Below are positions 1 through 11,165 of a stretch of DNA of 64,000 nucleotides, piece by piece. The notes below the pieces were generated by a model, which saw only the letters and a program-made list of their open reading frames with translations, made no database searches and was not told the origin of the DNA. The stretch is from Rhinopithecus roxellana. Lineage: Eukaryota > Chordata > Mammalia > Primates > Cercopithecidae. The first letter of the stretch is position 1. Every line of letters starts with the position of its first letter. The position numbers were made by a program, and so were the translations under genes. The stretch covers positions 39,645,156-39,709,155 of the forward strand of contig NC_044568.1 in the NCBI RefSeq assembly GCF_007565055.1, written 5' to 3'.

Positions 1-412
1 CATCCTTTTCTCCTCACCCATTAAAAGTGAATACCGAACTATAATTCCCCAAATATGCCGTGCCTTTGCACATGTCTAAAATGTCCATTCCCTTATCTTC
101 TATTTATCCTTGGAAATCCAACTACTCTTAGAAGCACGACTGCAATGTAATTAACCAAAGCTTTTGCTAAATTAACTCTATCTTGGAATTGCATTTTCAA
201 GCTGCATATTTTAATGCTTAACTGTGTGGGTTCTAAAGTCAGATTGTCAGATTATAAACCTTGGCTTCATTATATATTTGCTGTGCAACCTTAACCTTAG
301 ATACATTTCTTAATCTACCAGTGTATCTTATTTGTATCCAAAATATGGAAATGTAGTTTGCCGGTCCACATGGCTTTTGTAAGGATTATAAAGGTATATA
401 CTAAAAAATTTT
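1..412. other. unassigned AT-rich DNA
   Basis: No open frame, RNA gene or repeat family recognised. Ordinary AT-rich noncoding sequence up to the target-site duplication of the first Alu. Confidence 0.5.
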
Positions 413-710
413 AAAAAGCAGTGCTGCCAGCACTTTGGGAGGCCGAGACGGGCGGATCACGAGGTCAGGAGATCGAGACCATCCTGGCTAACACGGTGAA
501 ACCCCGTCTCTACTAAAAATACAAAAAATCTAGCCGGGCGAGGTGGCGGGCGCCTGTAGTCCCAGCTACTCGGGAGGCTGAGGCAGGAGAATGGCGTAAA
601 CCCGGGAGGCGGAGCTTGCAGTGAGCTGAGATCCGGCCACTGCACTCCAGCCCGGGCGACAGAGCGAGACTCCGCCTCAAAAAAAAAAAAAAAAAAAAAA
701 AAGCAGTGCT
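413..710 (+). mobile_element. AluY, 5'-truncated, with target-site duplication
   Basis: Non-autonomous SINE mobilised by L1 protein. The body starts at 426, about 30 bases into the Alu consensus (GCCAGCACTTTGGGAGG), so the first part of the left arm and the A box are missing. It ends in an uninterrupted run of about 22 A. The 13-bp duplication AAAAAGCAGTGCT flanks it at 413-425 and 698-710. AluY marks are CACGAGGTCAGGAGATCGAGACCATCCTGG (seen at 458-487) and GGAGCTTGCAGTGAGC. The right arm carries GATCCGGCCACTGC, which I associate with Old World monkey AluY subfamilies. Many CpGs survive and the tail is clean, so it is the youngest element here. Antisense frames across it are by-products. Confidence 0.95.
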
Positions 711-2352
711 TGACATAAAGTGTTCAATAATTGTTAGCTACTGTTGTTATATCTCTGTTATTGCATATGTAATACAACATGAAAATTAGGTGAAACCCAC
801 TACATTGGTAACATTTCACTCCCTAATATCTTCCCTGGAATAATAATGATCTTTTGTACTATTCTAATTCAAGATCATACTGCTAATCCTTTGGCCTTGT
901 CATTTGTACCAGTGCTCACTGCCTTCCAGCCTTCATTAATCTCTCAAGGAAATATGGACATTGGTTTCTTGATTTTCCATGCAAAGGTAAATCCAGTTAG
1001 GGAGCAGCCCTGTTTTATCGTTTTCTCCAAACATTACAAAATAGGATTTCAATTCTTTGGAATAGTTTGATTATTCCACAATTCTGCTATAACTAAATGG
1101 CTTACACATTCCATGAAATTTGTCTTCTTTCCAACAAAAAAATTTTTTTAAGTAGAACTTAGTCTGCAACATTTTTCATGAATGCATCTGTTCAAAGCAT
1201 TGTTCAAAGTTATGCATTGTGCTAAAACTGTGACTCATAACAGGTATGTATCCTAAGCCTAGAGCTGTTCGTGGTCCCCTTTGGTACTTCGAGAAAGTGT
1301 CGCTTTTAGAAAATAAAATAATAAGTCAGTGGAAATCAAGCTACGCTACAAGATAGAAAGAAAATACATCTTTGAAGACATAGTTTGAACACCTGGATCG
1401 AGTTATGTCACTTCCCATCTTTACGACCTTTAAACAATAATTATTGATATTAGTAGTGTTAGTGAGGGCCATAGTAGCAGTACTTTGCTTATACTAGGTT
1501 CTATGTAGGGTCTGTCAACGTACGCTGGAATAATACTTCTCATATACCTGACAAATTTCCTCATTTTAAAGGGATATAAAAATTGGGTATTTTCATTTTT
1601 CATATATGTTCTCAGTCCATGGTATATTCCTGATGCCACTTGAGGCATTGGGATACAGCAGTGAACAAGGTCTATACACTCTTGGGCCACACATTTTGGA
1701 TGTACGTGACAATCCATGGGTCTGGCACATGGCAGAAATACAATAAAGATAGGTCCTTTCCCTTTTACTCCTTCTGAAATTATCTGGATAACTTAATGCC
1801 TTTGTTATAAATCCAAAAATATATAACCTGACATTCAAGAAAATGGGAATATTTAGCCAAGAAGGTAGAAGATATTCTAGAACACAATAGCCATCTTCGA
1901 TTATTTGACACAATGTCACATGGTAAGAAAGTATACTGTCTTACAGAATTAAAAGGAAATAAATGATGAGGAACAATTAGAGACACATCGTGGCTTCATA
2001 TAAGAAATTCCTTTTTACAGGCATGAACGTGTTCTTCATGAGGTCAGGAACGATGTCTGTCTTATTTTCCATAAATTTTATGCTTAGGACAGGAGGGGCA
2101 CATGATAAGGTTCAATAGGTATCTGTTGAACAGAGTAATGAGAACTTGGGAGACTGAGAAAATGAATGATATAGGGCAATAAGCTGCCTCTTAAGGTTGT
2201 GTCTTTCCATTCATTTGAGTTTTCAAAAAGCATTTAGGCAACCTCGCCATTAAAAGTCCTCAGTAGCTGGAATGTAGAATCAGTAGTTGGAATGTAGAAT
2301 CTGATTAGGGCTAAATGACCTTAGGGTCCTGTTTACGATTCAATGCTTAGAT
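711..2352. other. old noncoding DNA with an L2-like patch and a 20-bp duplication
   Basis: Mostly unassigned. About 2030-2145 resembles an L2 LINE 3' end (GGAACGATGTCTGTCTTATT, then TTCAATAGGTATCTGTTGAA). At 2261-2300 a 20-bp unit, CAGTAGCTGGAATGTAGAAT, is repeated in tandem with one mismatch. The frames of 95-110 codons around 1430-1919 have no recognisable protein similarity and cross this decayed sequence. Confidence 0.4.
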
Positions 2353-2385
2353 CCTTTTTCTATGATCCCTTTTTTTTTTTTTTTT

Positions 2386-2536
2386 CTATCCATCACTCCA
2401 AACATTTATTTCTTCACTGTTGGAAACATTCTAATTCTTCTCCTTCAGCTATTTTGAAATATAGAAAAAATTATTGTTAACTATAGTTGCCCTACCGTAC
2501 TATCAAACACTAGATCTTATTCCTTCTAGCTAACTG
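2386..2536 (-). mobile_element. L1 3'-transduced segment (older L1MA-like 3'UTR piece)
   Basis: Sequence between the L1's own A-rich tail (2537-2556) and the second A16 tail (2370-2385). On the minus strand it resembles part of an older L1MA/L1PB-type 3'UTR (GGGCAACTATAGTTAACAAT, later GGAGTGATGGATAG). A canonical AATAAA lies at 2410-2405, 19 nt before the outer poly(A), and the target-site duplication lies beyond the outer tail rather than the inner one. This fits read-through of the weak L1 signal at the source locus, use of a downstream signal, and co-mobilisation. Confidence 0.88.
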
Positions 2537-2556
2537 TATTTTTTTATTTTTTTATT

Positions 2557-2776
2557 ATACTTTAAGTTCTAGGGTACATGTGCATAACGTGCAGGTTTGT
2601 TACATATGTATACTTGTGCCATGTTGGTGTGCTGCACCCATCAACTCGTCAGCACCCATCAAGTCATCATTTATATCATGTATAACTCCCCAATGCAATC
2701 CCTCCCTCCTCCCCCCTCCCCATGATAGGCCCCAGTGTGTGATGTTCCCCTTCCCGAGTCCAAGTGATCTCATTGT
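2557..2776 (-). other. L1 3'UTR with G-rich polypurine tract
   Basis: About 220 nt from the ORF2 stop to the inner A-tail. The minus strand carries the G-rich purine tract typical of L1PA 3'UTRs (2697-2721, read on plus as C/T runs), and the conserved end CATGTACCCTAGAACTTAAA just before the tail. The G-tract is a known quadruplex-forming candidate in this family. Confidence 0.9.
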
Positions 2777-5700
2777 TCAGTTCCCACCTATGAGTGAGAA
2801 CATGCGGTGTTTGGTTTTCTCTTCTTGTGATAGTTTGCTAAGAATGATGGTTTCCAGCTGCATCCATGTCCCTACAAAGGACGCAAACTCATCCTTTTTT
2901 ATGGCTGCATAGTATTCCATGGTGTATATGTGCCACATTTTCTTAATCCAATCTGTCACAGATGAACATTTGGGTTGATTCCAAGTCTTTGCTATTGTGA
3001 ATAGTGCCGCAATAAACATACGTGTGCATGTGTCTTTGTAGTAGAATAATTTATAATCCTTTGGGTATATACCCAGTAGTGGGATGGCTGGGTCATATGG
3101 TACATCTAGTTCTAGATCCTTGAGGAATTGCCATACTGTTTTCCATAATGGTTGAACTAGTTTACAATCCCACCAACAGTGTAAAAGTGTTCCTATTTCT
3201 CCACATCCTCTCCAACACCTGTTGTTTCCTGACTTCTTAATGATTGCCATTCTAACTGGTGTGAGATGGTATCTCATTGTGGTTTTGATTTGCATTTCTC
3301 TGATGGCGAGTGATGATGAGCATTTTTTCATGTGTCTGTTGGCCGTATGAATGTCTTCTTTTGAGAAATGTCTGTTCATATCCTTTGCCCACTTTTTGAT
3401 GGGGTTGTTTGTTTTTTTCTTGTATATTTGTTTGAGTTCTTTGTAGATTCTGGATATTAGCCCTTTGTCAGATGAGTAGGTTGCAAAAATTTTCTCCCAT
3501 TCTGTAGGTTGCCTGTTCACTCTGACGGTAGTTTCTTTTGCTGTGCAAAAGCTCTTTAGTTTAATTAGATCCCATTTGTCAATTTTCGCTTTTGCTGCTG
3601 TTGCTTTTGGTGTTTTAGACATGAAGTCCTTGCCCATGCCTATGTCCTGAATGGTACTACCTAGATTTTCTTCTAGGGTTTATATGGTATTAGGTCTAAC
3701 ATTTAAGTCTCTAATCCATCTTGAATTAATCTTTGTATAAGGGGTAAGGAAAGGATCCAGTTTCAGCTTTCTACTTATGGCTAGCCAATTTTCCCAGCAC
3801 CATTTATTAAATAGGGAATCCTTTCCCCATTTCTTGTTTCTCTCGGGTTTGTCAAAGATCAGATGGCTGTAGATGTGTGTTATTATTTCTGAGGACTCTG
3901 TTCTGTTCCATTGGTCTATAGCTCTGTTTTGGTACCAGTACCATGCTGTTTTGGTTACTGTAGCCTTGTAGTATAGTTTGAAGTCACGTAGCGTGACGCC
4001 TCCAGCTTTGTCCTTTTGACTTAGGATTGTCTTGGCAATGCGGGCTCTTTTTTGGTTCCATATGAACTTTAAAGCAGTTTTTTCCAATTCTGTGAAGAAA
4101 CTCATTGGTAGCTTGATGGGGATGGCATTGAATCTATAAATAACCTTGGGCAGTATGGCCATTTTCACGATATTGATTCTTCCTATCCATGAGCATGGTA
4201 TGTTCCTCCATTTGTTTGTGTCCTCTTTCATTTCACTGAGCAGTGGTTTGTAGTTCTCCTTGAAGAGGTCCTTTACATCCCTGGTAAGCTGGATTCCTAG
4301 GTATTTTATTCTCTTTGAAGCAATTGTGAATGGAAGTTCATTCCTGATTTGGCTCTCTGCTTGTCTGTTACTGGTGTATAAGAATGCTTGTGATTTTTGC
4401 ACATTGATTTTGAATCCTGAGACTTTGCTGAAGTTGCTTATCAACTTAAGGAGATTTTGGGCTGAGACAATGGGGTTTTCTAAATATACAATCATGTCAT
4501 CTGCAAACAGGGACAATTTGACTTCTTCTTTTCCTAACTGGATACCCTTTATTTCTTTCTCTTGCCTGATTGCCCTAGCCAGAACTTCCAAGACTATGTT
4601 GAATAGGAGTGGTGAGAGAGGGCATCCCTGTCTTGTGCCAGTTTTCAAAGGGAATTTTTCCAGTTTTTGCCCATTCAGAATGATATTAGCTGTGGGTTTG
4701 TCATAAATAGCTCTTATTATTTTGAGGTACGTTCCATCAATACCGAATTTATTGAGCGTTTTTAGCATGAAGGGCTGTTGAATTTTGTCAAAAGCCTTTT
4801 CTGCATCTATTGAGATAATCATGTGGTTCTTGTCTTTGGTTCTGTTTATATGCTGGATTACGTTTATTGATTTGCGAATGTTGAACCAGCCTTGCATCCC
4901 AGGGATGAAGCCCACTTGATCATGGTGGATAAGCTTTTTGATGTGCTGCTGAATCCGGTTTGCCAGTATTTTATTGAGAATTTTTGCATCGATGTTCATC
5001 AGGGATATTGGTCTAAAATTCTCTTTTTTTGTTGTGTCTCTGCCAGGCTTTGGTATCAGGATGATGTTGGCCTCATAAAATGAGTTAGGGAGGATTCCCT
5101 CTTTTTCTATTGATTGGAATAGTTTCAGAAGGAATGGTACCAGCTCCTCCTTGTACCTCTGGTAGAATTCAGCTGTGAATCCATCTGGTCCTGGACTTTT
5201 TTTGGTGGGTAGGCTATTAATTGTTGCCTCAATTTCAGAGCCTGCTATTGGTCTATTCAGGGATTCAACTTCTTCCTGGTTTAGTGTTGGGAGACTGTAA
5301 GTGTCCAGGAAATTATCCATTTCTTCTAGATTTTCTAGTTGATTTGCGTAGAGGTGTTTATAGTATTCTCTGACGGTTGTTTTTATTTCTGTGGGGTCGG
5401 TGGTGATATCCCCTTTATCATTTTTTATTGCGTCTATTTGATTCCTCTCTCTTTTCTTCTTTATTAGTCTTGCTAGCGGTCTGTCAATTTTGTTGATCTT
5501 TTCAAAAAACCAACTCCTGGATTCATTGATTTTTGGAGGGTTTTTTGTGCCTCTATCTCCTTCAGTTCTGCTCTGATCTTAGTTATTTCTTGCCTTCTGC
5601 TAGCTTTTGAATGTGTTTGCTCTTGCCTCTCTAGTTCTTTTAATTGTGATGTTAGAGTGTCAATTTTAGATCTTTCCTGCTTTCTCTTGTGGGCATTTAG

Positions 5701-6603
5701 TGCTATAAATTTCCCTCTACACACTGCTTTAAATGTGTCCCAGAGATTCTGGTATGTTGTATCTTTGTTCTCATTGGTTTCAAAGAACATCTTTATTTCT
5801 GCTTTCATTTCGTTATGTATCCAGTAGTCATTCAGGAGCAGGTTGTTCAGTTTCCATGTAGTTGAGCGGTTTTGATTGAGTTTCTTAGCCCTGAGTTCTT
5901 GTTTGATTGCACTGTGGTCTGAGAGACAGTTTGTTATAATTTCTGTTCTTTTACATTTGCTGAGGAGTGCTTTACTTCCAATTATGTGGTCAATTTTGGA
6001 ATAAGTGTGATGTGGTGCTGAGAAGAATGTATATTCTGTTGATTTGGGGTGGAGAGTTCTATAGATGTCTATTAGGTCCGCTTGGTGCAGAGATGAGTTC
6101 AATTCCTGGATATCCTTGTTAACTTTCTGTCTCGTTGATCTGTCTAATGTTGACAGTGGAGTGTGGAAGTCTACCATCATTATTGTATGGGAGTCTAAGT
6201 CTCTTTGTAAGTCTCTAAGGACTTGCTTTATGAATCTGGGTGCTCCTGTATTGGGTGCATATATATTTAGGAGAGTTAGCTCTTCCTGTTGAATTGATCC
6301 CTTTACCATTATGTAATGGCCTTCTTTGTCTCTTTTGATCTTTGATGGTTTCAAGTCTGTTTTATCAGAGACTAGGATTGCAACCCCTGCTTTTTTTTGT
6401 TCTCCATTTGCTTGGTAGATCTTCCTCCATCCCTTTATTTTGAGCCTATGTATGTCTCTGCATGTGAGATGGGTCTCCTGAATACAGCAGACTGATGGGT
6501 CTTGACTCTTTACCCAGTTTGCCAGTCTGTGTCTTTTAATTGGAGCATTTAGTCCATTTACATTTAAGGTTAATATTGTTATGTGTGAACTTGATCCTGT
6601 CAT
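2777..6603 (-). pseudogene. L1 ORF2 (endonuclease / reverse transcriptase), disabled
   Basis: Encodes the cytoplasmic/nuclear enzyme that nicks DNA and reverse-transcribes L1 RNA. Span 3827 nt, one short of the 3828 expected for 1275 codons plus stop. Endonuclease residues line up with L1 numbering from the ATG at 6603: N14, E43, Y115, D145, T192, D205, S228, D229 and H230 are present, but residue 147 is His instead of Asn and residue 144 is Val instead of Gly. Frame 1 ends at 5473 after loss of one A in an A-run (plus-strand T run 5530-5534). The frame resumes; RT motif FADD is intact (plus 4493-4507). A Lys codon became TAA at about 3677-3679. The rest reads through to 2777, with the C-terminal cysteine-rich motif (CWRGCGEIGTLLHCWWDC) intact. 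Two lesions therefore prevent a full protein, and the N147H change would probably have weakened the nuclease. Confidence 0.96.
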
Positions 6604-6666
6604 TATGATATTAACTGGTTATTTTGCTCGTTAGTTGATGCAATTTCTTCCTAGCCTCGATGGTCT

Positions 6667-7684
6667 TTACATTTTGGCATGTTTTTGCAATGGCTGGTAC
6701 TGGTTGTTCCTTTCCATATTTAGGGCTTCCTTCAGGGTCTCTTGTAAGGCAGGCCTGGTGGTGACAAAATCTCTAAGCATTTGCTTATCTGTAAAGGATT
6801 TTATTTCTCCTTCACTGATGAAACTTAGTTTGGCTGGATATGAAATTCTGGGTTTAAAACTCTTTTCTTTAAGAATGTTGAATATTGGCCCCCACTCTCT
6901 TCTGGCTTGTAGAGTTTCTGCTGAGAGATCTGCTGTTAGTCTGATCGGCTTCCCTTTGTGGGTAACCCGACCTTTCTCTCTGGCTGCCCTTAAGATTTTT
7001 TCCTTCATTTCAACTTTGGTGAATCTGGCAATTATGTGTCTTGGAGTTGCTCTTCTGGAGGAGTATCTTTATGGCGTTCTCTGTATTTCCTGAATTTGAA
7101 TGTTGGCCTGCCCTACTAGGTTGGGGAAGTTCTCCTGGATGATATCCTGAAGAGTGCTTTCCAACTTGGTTCCATTTTCCCCCTCACTTTCAGGCACCCC
7201 AATCAGACGAAGATTTGGTCTTTTTACATAATCCCATACTTCTTGCAGGCTTTGTTCATTTCTTTTTCTTCTTTTTTCTTTTGGTTTCTCTTCTTGCTTC
7301 ATTTCATTCATTTGATCCTCAATCGCTGATACTCTTTCTTCCAGTTGATCGAGTCGGTTACTGAAGCTTGCACATTTGTCACGTATTTCTCGTGTCATGG
7401 TTTTCATCTCTGTCATTTCGTTTATGATCTTCTCTGCATTAATTAGTCTAGCTGTCAATTCTTCCACTCTTTTTTTCAAGATTTTTAGTTTCTTTGTGCT
7501 GGGTACGTAATTCCTCCTTTAGCTCTGAGAAGTTTGATGGACTGAAGCCTTCTTCTCTCATCTCGTCAAAGTCATTCTCTGACCAGCTTTGATCCATTGC
7601 TGGCGATGGGCTGCGCTCCTTTGCAGGGGGAGATGCGCTCTTATTTTTTGAATTTCCAGCTTTTCTGCCCTGCTTCTTCCCCAT
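6667..7684 (-). pseudogene. L1 ORF1 (RNA-binding chaperone), disabled
   Basis: ORF1p coats L1 RNA as a coiled-coil trimer. The span of 1018 nt equals a 338-codon ORF plus stop with one extra base. The start MGKKQGRKAGNSKNK and the basic/serine-rich N-terminus are intact for 78 codons. A one-base insertion in the A-run (plus T run 7470-7476) shifts frame; the coiled coil and RRM region then continue from about 7479 (motif NEQSLQEVWDYVKRPNLRLI). A CAA Gln codon has become TAA at 7069-7071, directly after EIQRTP. The C-terminal domain (AAREKGRVTHKGKPIRLTAD) continues in the same frame to the stop at 6667. No further lesions are obvious, so two events killed it. Confidence 0.95.
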
Positions 7685-8718
7685 CTTTGTGGTTTTATCT
7701 GTCTCTGGTCTTTGATGGTGGTGACGTACTTTTGGGGTTTTGGTATAGGTGTCCTTCCTGTTTGATAGTTTTCCTTCTAACAGTCAGAAGGACTGTCTGT
7801 TGGTCTGTTGGAGATTGCTTGAGGTCCACTCCAGACCCTGTTTGCCTGGGTATCAGCAGCAGAGGTTGCCGAAGATAGAATATTGCTGAACAGCGAGTGT
7901 ACCTGTCTGATTCTTCCTTTGGAAGTTTCCTCTCAGGGGTGTACTCCACCCTGTGAGGTGTGGGGTGTCAGACTGCCCCTAGTGGGGGATGTCTCCCAGC
8001 TAGGCTACTCAGGGGTCAGGGACCCACCTGAGCAGGCAGTCTGTCCGTTCTCAGATCTCAACCTCCACGTTGGGAGATCCACGGCTCTCCCCAAAGCTGT
8101 CAGACAGAGTCGTTCGCGTCTGCACCGGCCCCCGCTGCTTCCCCTGTTGGTCTTCAGCTGTGCGCTGTCCCCAGAGGTGTAGTCTACAGAGACAGGCAGG
8201 CTTCCTTGAGCTGCTGTGAGCTCCACCCAGTTGGAGCTTCCCAGCGGCTTTGTTTACCTACTTAAGCCTCAGCAATGGCGGGCGCCCCTCCCCCAGCCTC
8301 GCTGCTGCCTTGCAGATAGATCGCCGCAGACTGCTGTGTTAACAATGAGGGAGGCTCTGTGGGCGTGGGACCCTCCCGGCCAGGTGTGGGATATATTCTC
8401 CTGGTGTGCCTGTCTGCTTAAAGCGCAGTATTGGGGTGGGAGTTACCCGATTTTCCAGGTGTTGTGTGTCTCAGTTCCCCTGGCTAGGAAAACGGATTCC
8501 CTTCCCCCTTGCGCTTCCAGGTAAGGCGATGCCTCGCCCTGCTTCAGCTCTCGCTGGTCAGGCTGCAGCAGCTGACCAGCACCGATTGTCCGGCACTCCC
8601 TAGTGAGATGACACCAGTACCTCAGTTGAAAATGCAGAAATCACCGGTCTTCTGTGTCGCTCGCGCTGGGAGTTGGAGACTGGAGCTGTTCCTATTCGGC
8701 CATCTTGCTCCACCCCCC
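7685..8718 (-). promoter_or_regulatory. L1 5'UTR with internal promoter (bidirectional in primates)
   Basis: About 1.03 kb, GC-rich compared with its surroundings. The family's 5'UTR drives sense transcription from the first bases and has an antisense promoter that can start RNAs running rightwards on plus here. The YY1-type element AAGATGGCC near the 5' end is present. On plus, an ATG at 8275 in the place expected for antisense ORF0 begins MAGAPPPASLLP but stops at 8317-8319 after 14 codons. Longer plus frames in 7597-8775 are antisense shadows with no known protein role. Confidence 0.85.
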
Positions 8719-8732
8719 CCTTTTTCTATGAT

Positions 8733-10079
8733 TCTATACCTTGTCATAGGTTATCCGCTCTCTCTCTGTTTTTAAATTTGCCAACACGGAGTTCCCCTCC
8801 ATTTACATCAGCATTACTGCGTTCTGCTCTATTAGTTTCTTAATCTCTTTGCTAATTCCCATATGTTGCTGCATCATTTAATTAAGGGTTATGCTGCTGT
8901 GTGGCTGGGGCTCAAACAACGTCCTTTCCTGCTGTGAGCACACCCAGGCTCTTGGGAATGTGGAAGGACTCGCTCCACCTGGATTTTAGAAAACCTGGTC
9001 CAGCTTACATTTCTTGAAAATTTTGCTGTGAAAGGGATTCATGCATACATCAAACACAATCAGAATCTTGGAACTGTTGTTGTTTATTCTGTCATTTTTT
9101 AATCAGAAGAAGAGTAAAAATATCCCAAAATAACAGTAGTGTTTTGTAAAGTGTCTGATACAGAGGTGGGAAAAGACCAGAATCCAATAAAAGGTTTAGT
9201 CATCTATCTACTAATGGCATGACTTTGGGAATGGGAGCAGTTTTTCAGCACTACAGATTTCTCACCAATAAAATGAGGATGAGACAAGCTATAATTTTAT
9301 TTTCTCTTACTATTTACAAATCATTCTACCAGATATTTTCAAAAATTAAATTGAATCCTTCAACAATCCCAAAAGGTAGGTTGAAGATGTGTTTGCATTG
9401 AAATTTACAGAAGCCCTGTTCTATAGACTAGAAAGTTGATATTATTTTAAAAACTGTATAGTGTAAAATGCTCTGGAAATTGTTGAATAAAACTTTAATT
9501 TCTTCACAAAATGTATAAGAATTACCTAATCTACGTTAATACCACACAAACATAAAAAACCTGATAACATAGCTCATGATCTTTCTACACACAAGAATTC
9601 TTTAAAAACAGAATATTCCATAAAATCATCCAGAAACAGAATCTATTAAGTGTCCATAATATTTCCACTACCATAGTCAACACTGAAGAAAATGAAGACA
9701 AAATACTAAGCCTTCTAAAAACGCTATTTCAGGTCATTAATACATGAGATGCTCATTCTCTATATTACTTAGACTACACCTGGAATAATATATGCCAGTT
9801 GGGTTCATCCCAAATTAAGAGAGTAATTTTGTTCTTGGCCACCCTTCAAATGTTTTCAAAGGATCTGAAAATCATAAACTATAATAAATATTTGAAAGAA
9901 CTCGCATTTAACCAAACAAAGGAGAAACAAACCCTCAAAAGCATATGACGGGCTTCCAGTTTTAGCTGGAAGAGCTTGGGTGTCATCAGTCCCATCCTTA
10001 ACAACAAGAAAATGCTGGGCAAATTGAAAAACAATCATCTTTTGGGGGGCTATTGTGAATAGAGTTAGCAGGACAAACC
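8733..10079. other. unassigned noncoding DNA
   Basis: No gene, RNA or confident repeat recognised. The last part (from about 9850) may already be L1M 5'UTR, since the next element begins without a clear edge. The 87-codon minus frame at 9856-10119 has no recognised similarity. Confidence 0.4.
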
Positions 10080-11165
10080 AATTTGAAACCTGGAGAGATG
10101 GGCAAATCCAGAGAATCAAGCCAGGATCTGCTTACCTGAAGCAGAAGTTGCTGAAGCCATAAAGAAGTAGAAACATTTAAAGGGCAATTTTGATCAACTG
10201 CTAGAGGTTGACAGTGGACTAGTTTGGGGAGGGCCCCACATATTCATGGGCTTTACATTTGGGAACATTACCAAGTACTCTTGGTAAAGCTATAAGAAAG
10301 ATCCTCACATGGCCCCGGCAGGGGGAGGAATAAAGAATAATTGTGACTATGCCAAAATTTTTATTTATAACTCTCCAGGCAAAAATAATTTATCAGAGCC
10401 TGTCCTAGAGACATGGGAAAAGGGAATTCCTCGCCATGCAGCCACATAGAGTCTCTCTATATTACCTGAGGACAGTAGAGGGGGCTATATATGAAGAAAC
10501 ATCTTGAAAGTCATAGGTAAGAAAAACAGACCCACTAAAAGACTTAGGTTTAATTAAAAGATTATATAGAACTTCCCTGCTCCAAACCTTACCACCATAT
10601 CAACAGTGGATAACAGTTAAAGGAGCTGCAAGAAACAGACCCTCGAAAGAGTATTTGGGGAAGTTCAAAGTCAAGAAGAGAGACTAAAACAATGATACTA
10701 AAGGAATTAAAGCCTCTGAACTGTACAGCACCAGCAAGCAGTAAACAAAGCCCAACTCCTAGCCAGATTCACAAAATCCTAACACTTGAGGCCTATGTTC
10801 TCCAGTTCTATGTTACCCAATATAACATGTCCAGCTTTAAACATAAAAAATTATAAAACACACCAAAAAACACAGTCTGAAGAAACAAAGTAAACATCAG
10901 AACAAAACTCAGATAAGACATAGATGTTGGAATTATCAGGCAAGGAATTTAAATAACTTTGATTTATATATTAAAGGCTTTAACAGGAAAGATAGGTAAG
11001 TTGCAAGAACAAATGGACAATATAAACAAGCAAGAGGAAAAACTCAAATAAAGAATCAAAAGGAAATGCTGGAAATCAAGAACACTACAACAAAACTCAA
11101 GAATGCCTTTGATGAGCTCATCAGTAATTAAAAATGGCCAAAGAAAAAATTAGCAAGTTTAAACA

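Larger units (their letters stand above)
2353..8732 (-). mobile_element. full-length L1PA-type LINE-1 with 3' transduction
   Basis: Complete autonomous retrotransposon layout on the minus strand: 5'UTR 8718-7685, ORF1 7684-6667, a 63-bp spacer, ORF2 6603-2777, 3'UTR 2776 to about 2557, an interrupted A-rich tail 2556-2537, then 151 bp of transduced flank and a second pure A16 tail (2385-2370). The exact duplication CCTTTTTCTATGAT lies at 2353-2366 and 8719-8732; its first two C's overlap the 5' G-run of L1, and three bases separate the outer tail from the 3' copy. The 5' end has the expected L1 start (a G run, then AGCAAGATGGCCGAATAGG). Each ORF has one frameshift in an A-run and one nonsense change, so it is dead in cis, but the low lesion number suggests fairly recent insertion, probably in the Old World monkey lineage. 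Confidence 0.96.

Noticed and set aside
2537..2556. Inner A-rich tail as the true end of the L1 insertion
   Set aside because: The sequence next to it (TTCTAGCTAACTGTA on plus) is not repeated at the L1 5' end, whereas the flank beyond the outer tail is.
2777..3637. 286-codon and 546-codon minus frames (2777-3637, 3680-5320) as host genes
   Set aside because: They are contiguous pieces of L1 ORF2 in one frame, separated by a single TAA.
4260..4706. 148-codon plus frame and others at 4892-5083, 6065-6292, 6635-7093
   Set aside because: Antisense shadows of L1 ORF2 and ORF1; the L1 reading direction explains the low stop density.
7597..8775. Run of plus-strand frames up to 102 codons
   Set aside because: They lie antisense to the L1 ORF1 start and 5'UTR, GC-rich sequence poor in stops. 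No known protein except the short ORF0-like start noted separately.
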